From Helopsaltes ochotensis (Eukaryota > Chordata > Aves > Passeriformes > Locustellidae), in assembly GCA_013400155.1 (NCBI GenBank), contig VXBM01001096.1, forward strand, positions 207,887 through 271,886: a stretch of 64,000 bases of DNA. The letters run 5' to 3'. A program made the position numbers and the translations under genes. The notes beneath the pieces are model-generated. The model was not told where the DNA came from, did not search any database, and was given only the letters and a program-made list of their open reading frames with translations. Positions 41,901-53,900 of the stretch are shown piece by piece. Each line of letters opens with the position of its first letter. Position 1 is the first letter of the stretch.

Positions 41901-44900
41901 AGTTAGGGTTTGAACTTTCAGGCTGCTAACTATTTGGAGGATACATGCGCAGTAATATCAAGGCAGCTTTGATTCCTGAATGTTACAGGTCTTTTTCCTG
42001 CAATTGGAGGTTTTACATAATTCAGGATTGGCTGTCTCAAACGAGTTCTGTTGCATGGGTGGGGAATAAGAAGCCCCCAGACTTTCACTCTGTTTTTTCC
42101 AGTCTGATACTAGATGGATTTTGAATGCAGAATGATTCTTCTATGTCAACGTTCTCTTACATTTTTTGTTCAGGAGCTTTCTGAGACAGATAGTAGATGA
42201 GATTTCTTGTGAAATTATTACTTTTCTAGTACCTATCTGCTCTAATTGCTGCCGAATAAGTATCCAGAAGTTGCTTAAGAGAAACATTATTAGGTCACCT
42301 GCTGAAAAACTACGTCTAGTTTTTCTCCTCTAGCCCTTTGTAAGAGGTTATGAGAAGGATTAACCGAGATTTTCCCACGTGGAAGAGTTGCCAGCTCAAG
42401 GGGGTTTCAAACTTTGAGAATCCATTGAATTCTGTTTGAGGAACAAGCTATAATGTGAGACAGTGATATTTCAGAAGCTTCTAGACTTGACACTGAGATG
42501 AGACTATTTTTTGAGACAGCAGCAGCATCTTAGAGACACTACTGTTTAGGAGTAGCCTTCAGTGAACTATGCTTGAAAGAGAGTAACTTTTCATTAAAGT
42601 AACTGAACAATTAAGACTATTCTAGATGCAGTACAGAACCGTGAATAGCTGGTCTTTTCAGTTCTCTTAAAAAGAAAGTTTCAGTTCTCTTAAAAAAATC
42701 CCGAAACAGCCCACAACATGCAAATGTTTAGCTTTTGGTGTGTGTGATTATTAGGCATTCCATAAGGAGGAAACATTCAAAGTGGTTTTCTACAGCATTA
42801 GTCTGCTACTGTGTGATTATACCCAGAAGTGATCCATTGGTTGCATGATGATGGACCATTTCAGTGTTTTAAGTGTCACTCACTGTTTTGTGTCCTTTTC
42901 ACTGCTAATGGTATTCAAGGCATGACCCCTTGCCTCAATCAGTAGTGTAATTATGCATGAATTTTTCAAGAGTGAAATCTTTTTATAAAAACACATACCA
43001 GAACACACATCTTAAAGTAGTTTTGGGATTTACCTGAAGATTTGCTTGTACTAATGCATAACCCATTTTTCTAAGCTTAAGATCACTGTTGCATCTGTAT
43101 CTATAGATCTGTAGCATGTTTTCATGTTTAGGCAGCTATATGGGTGCACCTTGAAACTTTACATGTCGATACAAGTATTCAAAGTTTTCCTTTTGGTCAT
43201 TTGGCTTTGAAAACGGAGCAGACCATACTAAATGTGTCCTCAGGAAATCAAAAGACAGGGGCCCAAACCTGTGCCAAATGTCAACACATGAATTACTTCC
43301 CAAACTGCCTTTATACAGTAGCTTTTGACTTGTGTTTGCGCTGGAAGTGCTGATAGCTTCTTACTGAATTCTAATAGGGGCAACTGAAAACAAAAATACT
43401 TAAAAGAATTGTTTGTAACTGGTAAATTAGCAAGATGAAGTCTTTAAAAAACAACTACTGACACAGCTTAAGTCTAACCACTTTATAGTACTTTACAATA
43501 ATTCAGTTCCTTTTCTTGCAATTGTTTAATTGAAGGAAATACTGTATTGGTGTTTGGAAGGTTGAAACAGAAGTCTGTTATAATTTTAATAGGATGTGGA
43601 ATCAATGTAGCTGTTTAGGTTCCATAAATAAACTAGAAAATTTAAGATTTTTACTTGTAAAATTTGCATTTTCTTTGCACTTTCTTTGTGGTAGTGGTCT
43701 GTTGAGTTCATCTTCCATTATCTATTTCACCTCACATTTGTTACGAATATTTCTTAACCTTCTGTATTGCTGTTCTCCATACTTTTATTCCTTTTGTCAT
43801 TTCATTCAATTTACTTTCCCTGTAGTAACATGGAATATAGAAAAAAAAATCAAAATAAAATTTAGACTACTGTAGTTCTTATTGTTCTTACCTTTGATAG
43901 GCCTAGTTTTATCTAAATAAAAATTTCTTTAGTAGGAGTAATTTGGTATATGGCATAGCATGCAGCACAGATTTCCATTTCATGACTGGCACATAGGTGC
44001 CACTGTGATAGCTACAAAAGATGGTAGAATTCTGGTCAGCACCTATTTACCTTGAAAGCAGTCACTTTCCCTTAGGCTGTCCCTTACAAAAGAGAACACA
44101 AAACATATGTTGGTGTAATCAGATAGTTACAAACTAGTGCTCACAGAAAAAGGTATTTCAGACTTGGACTTCAAGTCAATTGGATTCTTGTTACTTATAA
44201 TTTAAAAAGAAAATAAGGTGTGTGTGCATTATATTTTGCATTTTGTATTTCTCAACTATTCATTTTAAGGCACTTACTCAAATTTTACTTACAAAATTGC
44301 CCTTTCCAATGGAAATAAACTGCACAGGAATGGAAGAGCATTGCAACCTTTGTGGAGTCTTTGCTTGAAATAGTACCAAGTATGGAAGATTCTTTAACTT
44401 TTGGGATTACTGCAGTTGACAAGAATATATAATAGTTTGTGAACATGTACAATTTTAACCTTTAAAGGTATGTGAGGAAAAATGAGCAGTTCACTTGTTC
44501 GTGCAAATGAGGAAGGCTAAAAGCCCATTTTCTCCTTGGATTCTTGCTGCTCAGCTCATTGTTCTTCCGTAATGAAGGAAAGGTGTAGATAGTGACCTAT
44601 GAAAAGGTTTGAGGCTTGAATTCTGATTAAGAGGCTTCTGAAACTGGTGACCCCAGGAATTAATTCAATCTTTTTGTAATGAAATGAGAGATTTGTTGCT
44701 GGCTTCAGCTACACTTCTGTGATACCTTAACCTTTTTCAACTCAATGGCAAGAGAATAAACACACTGTTTTCGTAGAATAATTTTTTTTGAAATTAACTT
44801 TTGGTCCGGATACCTCAGCTCAATTTTTGGAAATTATAAAATTATGAAGAATGCTGTAGCTTTTAGAAACAGTAAAATATTATTGCCTTTAGGATGGCAG

Positions 44901-47900
44901 TAATAAGTCTAGAATACAGATAATAGCAAATTCAAGAGACAGATTTTGCAACTAAATTTGCAGTTCATATGGACACAGAAATTATGGTTCATATTTCCAG
45001 ATCATTTGTTCCCTGAAGTGATGCACAAACCTGAAATTATTTTCCAAAATGACTAGCAAGAGACTGAAGCGTAAAAAGTAAGGGGAAAAGATACTGCAAT
45101 TTTCATTAAGTGTGCCTGCAATAATCCAGCTATCCCATTTGCATTTTCTCAGCTGTTGCTTTCACTGAATACTTGGTTCTAAATGTATTGTTCAAAGTAG
45201 CTTCCCAAATGGCAATTGCAGTGTATTTTCTTGAGCTGCAAAAGCCAAAACCTCTGCAGACTTCTGAATTTGGAAGAACTTTGCATCTTTTCCAACAGAA
45301 TGCATCTTGGTATTTTCCATCTCCTCAAGATTCAGAATATTTTATTTCACTGTTAATGTCAGCTGATTGAAGACCCTTATACAAGGATGTCCCAGGTCTG
45401 TCCACTGCTAGTGCCTGCTGCTGATGGAATGAGAAATTGGGCATTGGTGCACAGAGGTGGAACAGGGAGGAAATCACTTGTAACCCTGGATACAGTCACT
45501 ACCACTCAGCCAGAGCCGGGACCAGGCACATGTGGCTCAGGGGTGATGATGCCATTCCTTTTGGTGGTAACTTGGTCTTTGTTCATATGTGAAGCTGTGC
45601 TCCCACGTGTGCAGTAATTGAAACATTTATATGTAGAGTTTGGTGGTGAGGTGTGCTTATTCAAGAAATGAAGCAGTCTTTCTCCCTTTACACACAGTTT
45701 ACTGATTATGAGGTTAGTAGCAGCCAGATGAGGATAACTTTGGGAATACTTGGAAATTGCAATGAAAGTCAGCGAGGAAATAACGCTCACACAGTTGCAT
45801 ATACACACTGCAACCCTGCTTGAAGCAGATGCTTCTGCTTCTTTTTCTTAGAGAGAAGAATCTTCAAATATTTTCTGAGGATGTTGATTTCTTCCAGTGA
45901 ACAGTTGTCTGAGGCAGACCAGAGAACAACTTCATGCATTTGTTTGCCTTCATCCATTTACTTGTGACGTCTTCACATTCCTTTATCACTTTGTAGTTAT
46001 TTGAAGTCCAGTAACATTTTATTATATTTTATGAGATTTTGCTTCTAAAACTCATTTCTTATGAGATTTAACAAGAGCTTTCCAGAATTTATGTGTTTAT
46101 ACATTTTATTACACTTTTGAGATATTTACAGTGGCTGAGTGTGACTTGGGTGTGTCGCTTTCTCTGCTCTCTTTGAAACCATTTTTGTCTTATTGTGCTG
46201 AATTAGGTTAAATAAAATGATATCCTTCAAATTGTATACTTTGATCTTTTAGAACAAGGTTTATTCTCTTCTCCCTTCTCTCCCAAAGTATATCTTGAAG
46301 TGAATGCATGGATTGTCAATTTCTGCTTTTTTAAAATTTTGCTGTCTCCCTGCAATTCTATTTACTCTTGCATTTAGGTTTTTAAATGTAGGATCATCTT
46401 ACTTTTAACCATTGAAGTTTTAGGTTTTTTACCTTCTAGAGATTTCACCTAATGGTGAATCTACGTAGCCATTATCCTGCTGTACTTACAGACAAGTCTT
46501 ATGTTTTTAAGTCCCTTCTGTATTTTGAGTGTATATACATAGATCATATTTTTACTGTAATATTGTTCTTGTTACCTGAAGAGGTTCATTGGTTACTTGC
46601 TCGATATGGCAGGCATGTTTCAAATGAAGCTACAAAACACGTTGAGCACTTCATAAAATGTTTAGAAATACTAAGTGGCATTTTTGAGCTGTGGACCTGG
46701 AATTGGAATAGTTCTCAGGAAATGCACAGATCTTAACATCTGTACTTACTGTAAATGTCAAACCTATATAGCATGAGTTAAAAACTGTATAGATGAATTT
46801 TGAGTCTTAAACATAGGAATGAAAACCAATATTGTTGACAAGGTCTGATTTCAGCAAGTGTTAGCCTGCGGTCAGTGAATGTATTGATTTTTGTCAAAAG
46901 ATGGAACCTGCATTCCAGGCAACAATATCTTTCAAACAAAACAGAAATCATTAATAGTACAGATCAACCTGCTGAAAAAACACAGAAGTCTGTTTTGTCA
47001 TTGTTATGGGAAGTTCACACATGGTCTTTTTCAAAGCACCCTTTTTTTTAATTGACTCAGTTTCAAAGCTTAAAAATGAATAGCACAAATTAAGTTATAT
47101 TTTGATATTTTTATGGGAGACTCTAATCATATGCACTTGAATACCTTCTGCTGTAAGATGCATGAGATTGGCCTGTTTCCCTGCCACATCACTAGTTAAA
47201 ATGGATGATCAAAAATACCTGTGAAAGGTGAAGTAAACTATGTGAAGACACATCCAATATTTTTCCAAATTAAGTAGTTATTTTTGTATAATTTCTCTAA
47301 TTTGCTCAAGTATTCTTTTCAGTGTATTGGTTTGTGTTAAAATGATAGTAAAGCAAAACTTAAGCACATACTATTTTTTATATGTAGGTTTCTACAATCC
47401 AGGAACTTGTTACTGGTTATGAAGCCTCTTTGAAATCTTGTGATCTTTTTAGTACATGTGGTAAGTTTCTATGGTCTTACGTTAATTACTCTGTAGCTAC
47501 TAATACTGTTCATGGAAGTTATCAAGGAACTGTTGAAGTGCTGATACTTTTTGCAAAAAAATAGTTACTATATTTTCTAGTAAAAAAATTCATTACAGAA
47601 AATATTTGCTGAATTTGCCAAGCTTTGTTTTTGTGTTCATTTTTCAAATGCAGTCTTCAGCTTTACTGGTTATTGTAACCTTTCCCATTTTGTTGCAGAA
47701 AATGGAGAGAAAGAGCCCCCAACAACACTGCTTTGGGTTCGGTATTTCCTGGCACAGCACTTTGACAAACTTGGCCAGTGTTCTTTGGCCTTGGATTACA
47801 TTAATGCTGCAATTGCAAGCACTCCAACATTAATAGAGCTATTCTATTTAAAAGCAAAAATTTACAAGGTAAAAGGGGAATTTGGACACGTGGAGTACCT

Positions 47901-50900
47901 AGTGTGTAAAAGAAAGATCAACCCATCAAACTGGTGTGAATGTGTGGGCAATATTTCAGTTAGCAGAGGTTATGGGCATCAGTTTTCATGTGGGTTTCTT
48001 TTGGGGCACTGTTTTTTCAGGAAGAAAATTAAAACCCTTTTGTTTGGGTTTTGCAAAGCCAGTCACAACTTGCAGTGAATTCTAATTCTGAAAAAAATCT
48101 GGGAGTGGGGGGGAGTGAGAATAGCACTGGCTTTTGGTTCTGATGGAGAAATATCAGTTACAAGTAAAGTTTTCAGGAGATGCTCAATAGCAGGCCTCTA
48201 CTGAAAGTTAACTATTTAATTTCTCCATAACAGCATGTAGGTAACATCAAGGAAGCTGCCAAATGGATGGATGAAGCACAGTCCTTGGATACTGCAGACA
48301 GGTTTATCAATTCTAAATGCGCTAAATACATGCTGCGAGCAAATATGGTGAAGGATGCAGAGGAGATGTGCTCTAAATTCACAAGGGCAAGTATTTTGCT
48401 TTAATTAAGAGGTGTTTTGCTTGCCTCTGGTGGTTTTTCACTCACAACTTTTGATCAATTATCTTTTATTAGTACCCATTTTTGTTAAGATGCTCCTACG
48501 CCTGGTGGTAAGAACCTATACAGAATCATAGAACGGTTTGTATTGGAAAAGGCCTTTTAAAGATGGAATAGTCCAGTGCCACTGCCCATGGGTGTGGATA
48601 TCTTTGGGTAACTCAGGTTGCTCAGAGCTGCATCCATCCCAGTCTTGAACACTTTCAGGGACAGAGCATCCACAACTTTCCTGGGCAACTACAATCCAGT
48701 GTATTGCCACATCCTCACAGTAAAGATTTTTTTTCCCTTGCCTCCAGTTTAAAGCTGTCTTCATTTAGTTGAAATCTTTTGCTCATGTTGATGTTGCTAC
48801 TGATTCTGGTGAAAAGTCTTTTCCTTTCTGCCTTATGAACTTCTTTGTATACTGGCAGTCTGCTGTAAAGTATCCCTGGAGCCTGCCTGCCCTTCTCCAG
48901 GGTGAACCTCAACTCTCTCACAGCCTTTTGTCACAGGACAGGTTTTCCAGCCTTTTGATTTTTTCATGGCGTTTCTCTGAATCTGTTCTAACAGGCCCAT
49001 ATCCCTCTTGTGCTGGGAGCCCCAGAGATAGATGCAGTATTCCAGGTGTCTAGACCCACTAAATACTGGAAAAAATGGTTGTTCAAAGGTAGTTATCCAG
49101 GAGCATTTTTTATTGCCATACTTCAAAATACTGCTTTTGAAATGCATCTGATGGATATTTTGTTGTTTCCCTTTGGTACCATCTGATCTAACTGCACAGG
49201 ATTGTGCACTATATTCTTTGTGATTTAATATTAACCTAAATTAATTTAGACTTGAAGATTTCCTTCTTTTAAGCTAGTATTAACACACAAAAATTTCGTC
49301 AAAGCAGAGTCTATCCCTAAAAGATGGGATAAGCACTTTAAATTCCATTTTTTTTGACGTTGGACAAAATTTGGATTTATAAATATCAGATTTTCATATA
49401 GTTTAAGGAACTAAACATGAAGACTACTTTGTGGGATATCCCAGAGTACATAAATTAGGCTCGTTCATTCTTTTAAATTTTAGGTGTGGTAACACTTGAA
49501 ATTGGATTCAAGCTTGCTAGGTATTTCTATGACTGATTGAAAATTTGATTACTAAAACTCATCATGTTTGCTTGTCAGAAGTGTTAAAGTAAGACAGAAC
49601 TTTACCAAAGATGTCTGGAAAGACAGGATAAATATCATCCTCAGTAACTAAATGTTGAGGGTAACTGGGTCTTTTTTCTGCTATAAAGACTGTTCTGAAA
49701 ACCTAATGACTAATATTAATGATATTTGGGCTGCTTTGCCAGTTCAGTTAGTCTAGAGTATTACAACTATTAGAAAGTCTCAATCCTAGGATTTTTTTCT
49801 TGTCAAAATATTAAGTATAAATCTGACATCACTTGTTTTGACAAATAAGTTCTAAGAAATGTGGAATTGCTCATACTGCATGATAAAGTAGTGAGCATAT
49901 TGGTGTGTTTTTAGACTGGTGGATCCCACTTACCTAGTGGGGAAAAAAACAGATAAAATTGTTTGCTGTACTCAGGGAATTTTTTTAAAGAAGGTTGTTT
50001 TCTGCCCCCAAATTGTAGAAGTGAGACTGTGTGTTCAAGCATGAGTTAATCTTAAAAATCTGTTGAGACATTAATCTTCAGATGATTGGGGTTTTTTAAT
50101 CATTTCAATCTATTACTTTGTACCTGGGGAGCACTGAATATCACAAGTGTTATTCTCAGTCACTGGGTGTTCATTTCCTGTATTCCAAGTAAGTTGAAGG
50201 ATTGATTGTTTGCTCCTAATGGCCTGAAACCAGCCACAGTTGAAAGACACAGCTGGTCGGTAAATTACAACAGCAAAATCTGATGATTGCACTTATTTCA
50301 GGAAGGAACTTCTGCTATGGAGAACCTTAATGAGATGCAGTGTATGTGGTTCCAGACGGAGTGTGCTGCGGCTTATCAAAGGCTAGGGAAGTACGGTGAT
50401 GCCTTGAAAAAATGTCATGAAGTAGAAAGGGTAAGTCGGTGCAAACACCACCCATTGCTACCCCAGTATTTCTCATATGCAAAGGAAGATACTTTTTGAT
50501 GTAATCAGCACAGTTTTGTATGCTAGAAGCATACAAAACTTACAGTGTAATGGCTTTTAACAACAGGCAATACTTGATGACTTGTAACAGGAGATGTCTG
50601 CTCTAGCTATTATGTGAAAGACTATGATTGAAGTGAAAAGGTTTCAATACAAAATACCATATCTCCTAACTATGCAGCTATTCGTACATTAACTTTATTC
50701 TGATTTTTGACAATTGTTTCTAATCAGAACAGTCACATTTTAGAGTGCCTAAGTCTTTGAGTAATCACATTATAGGCTTTGTTAACCAAGATTTTCCCCT
50801 ACCAATAGGTTCTTTAGAACAGTCAGTATTATAAGGATATGTCTATACCTGTTAAATAGTGTTTGTAAATAATATCAATTGTAACTTTATTCACCTCTCT

Positions 50901-53900
50901 CTAATAAAAAGTAGGCTAAGTAAAGGATGAGTATATGAGTGTGTTCTTTTTTGTTTTAAGCATTTTTTTGAGATAACAGATGATCAGTTTGACTTCCACA
51001 CATACTGCATGAGAAAGATGACTCTCCGTGCCTATGTAGACCTTCTGAGATTAGAAGATGTGCTCAGGAAACATGCCTTCTACTTCAAGGCTGCCCGATC
51101 AGCAATTGAAATTTACTTGAAGCTCCATGATAATCCTCTTACCAATGAAAGCAAAGAGCAAGAAGTGAATTCAGGTATCTACACATTCGTGGAGGCTCAT
51201 ATGTCTACGACACATGTGAAAGCTTAAGCAAGTTAAGTGTTACAGAGTAAATAGAACACAAGTTTTTCTTTTTTTCTGTCACAATAGCTGAAAAGAGATC
51301 ATAGATTGCAGGCTACAGTTCTCTCTGTTCACATCTCATTACTTTGTAGAACTAGAACATGAATGAACCTAGCTGTAGTTTTGGAGTACATGGGGAGGAG
51401 TGACATTTCAGAACGTTAAAATCAGATTCAGTTCAGCCATTAGATAAATATTATTAAGTAATGAATTATGAAGCAATTTATAGATTTTGTGGAAAAGTAG
51501 TCTGAATTGTAAGAATTTAAATTTGGTCTCATATTTAATTTATTACATGGTAATACTAGTTACTACTGCATTAGGTTTTACCACTTTTCACACAACTTGA
51601 GGACCAAAGAATAAATGGGTAAACATATTAGCAATATTAATGGATTAAGAACATTATTTTAAATTAGTATTAAATGGAAAACAGACATTCTTAGGAAGCC
51701 AGTGGGGTGTGGTTTGGAAATCTGAGGAACCCGTGGCAGACTATTTAAGATTTTTTTTTTTTTTACTTTAAGATAAATAGTTGCTTCTCCTTTAGTGGAA
51801 TTGCAGTTACTGTCAGCCCTGCAGTGGCTGTTGACTAAAGCAGTGAAATTTATGCCTAGCTTTTTGCAAAGGGAAAAATATTTGACATGGAGAAAAGGGA
51901 AAGCTAAACCAAAGATGCCACTTAATATTGCAAATAAAATCTTACCTTTATTCAGAGGTGAATAAGTTTTTCTATGCCTGCCTATGCATAATGAAGAGGC
52001 ATATTTGAACAGTTGAACTTGCACTTTTTTTCTCTCCAACACTTATTTGTTCCTGTATATAATGTAAGATCAGTGTGTGACAGAGGGTCTGTTACAGAGG
52101 ACAACAATGTATCATGAAGGTGGGTGGTGTCTAAGAAGTCATGTTAGTTCATTTGCCTGCTGTTCATTGGGATTCAGTAGGCTTATCTATGGGAGAAGAT
52201 AATCCACTGTGTGGATGTGATACTCTTAGTGACTGATGGTAGTTATGGAAATCACTTAAAAGTTGGCGATACTGAGATGAGGAGAAGTATGATGTGAGAA
52301 GCATAATGACCTGTTTGAGAGAAACAAGATTTTGAATTAAATACTATGTATGTTGTCTGCTGTTTTAATCTGTAGAAAATCTCTCAGCCAAAGAATTGAA
52401 GAAAATGCTTAGTAAGCAAAGAAGAGCACAGAAGAAAGCAAAACTTGAAGAAGAAAGAAAGCATGCAGAAAGAGAACGACAGCAAAAAAATCAAAAGAAA
52501 AAGAGAGATGAAGAGGAGGAGGAAACTAGTGGACCCAGGGAAGAGCTGGTTCCTGAAAAACTGGAAAGGGTTAGCATGGTTTTTCATGTTAAACTCGTTA
52601 TTATCATAAAAAGCCTATAATATGTGTTTGCTATCAGATTCTCTGAAAAGAATCTAGGTGTTTTTATAAAATGGTTTTTGCATGCAGAGGTACCTTTTTG
52701 TAGTCCATCTCTTTTTACACTAAAGGGAAGCTTCTTTCTTCAGTAAATCCTAGTTCTATGTTAATATTGTTACTTTCCTTAAATTTCAGGGGTGTTCTCC
52801 CAAACAGTAGGCCATATTCATTAGAGTAGATACTGAACTAAAAGATGCATTTTGCCTGAAGAAATCTGCTTTTCATACAGTGAATAGAAGAAAAAGTAAC
52901 AGAAGTTATTGCAATTTACAAAGTTTGAAGGCATGAGCCAGCATTTTGCTATGCACAGAGAACTGCCTCTGTTGCCACAGTAAACTTCAAGCTTGTTGTC
53001 TAAGGTGGTTGTATTTAATTGTTTTCTAAATGCTAAATTACAACACAGTGCACAAACAGTGCCAGAGTAAGAAATGATGCTGTCTTCGTCAACATGAAAT
53101 GATGAATAAACACTTTTAAAAATCTTGCTGTTTAAATAAAAATGTTGTGGTGCAGTTTAATTCAGAAAGCTAGCTGCAGTTCACCTCTGATTATTTAAGT
53201 ACTCTGAAGCTATTGGTGGGTTTTGTTTGATACTTAATTTAAAGCCATATATTTCACTGTTTTTATTGAAACAGGTAGAAAATCCGTTAGAAGAAGCCAT
53301 TAAGTTCCTTATACCACTTAAGAATCTTATTGGAGATGATATAGAAACACATTTATTAGCATTTGAAATATACTTTAGAAAAGGTAAAGTACTGTTTGAT
53401 TTTATTTTTGCTCTACAAAGTATTAGTCCTTCAGTGCAGCCTTTGTTATCCAAGTGTAGGGGAATATGATCTAGGTAATATTAATTTATTCAATTATTCA
53501 ATAAAATAATACTTAAAAATAATACCTAACTGAATCTGAGGTGTGCATCATATCCAATAATAATAGGGTAAATAGTGGTTTTGTTTAGTCATCCTTAAAC
53601 AAAAAAACCCCTAAGAGCAGACTGTGTTGTGGTATATACTCATAAATACTGTGGAATGATATTTGTGGTATGATCTTTATTATATGGAGGAAGCCATAGG
53701 TAAATAAGTGGTAACATCTATACAATGTTGCCAGAGTTTGAGCAGCAAGAACTTGTTTTATTAAGCAATTTGAATGGGAAAATAAACTTCCTTTCTTATT
53801 CTGCATAGAAACTGATGTTTCTAGTATTTGTACTAGATTTACTAAAGAAAACAGTAATTGAGAATACAGAACAACTTCTCTTCATTATCAATCTTGGTTT

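Larger units (their letters stand above)
26856..47387 (+). other. NAA16: NAA16 intron 9 (20.5 kb)
   Basis: The largest intron in the window. It holds an antisense solo LTR (27689-28245), an A/C-rich tract (32297-32341), a CR1 LINE with reverse-transcriptase remnants (about 32760-33552), a small tandem duplication (42656-42697), a slightly GC-richer patch near 45390-45610, and an unclassified block at about 39.5-42.6 kb. The antisense open frame at 34399-34719 has no recognisable domain. I see no additional gene. Confidence 0.8.

Noticed and set aside
43594..43875. 93-codon hydrophobic + strand frame in intron 9
   Set aside because: Translation of T-rich DNA gives artificial Leu/Phe/Ser-rich sequence; no signal of a membrane protein gene.
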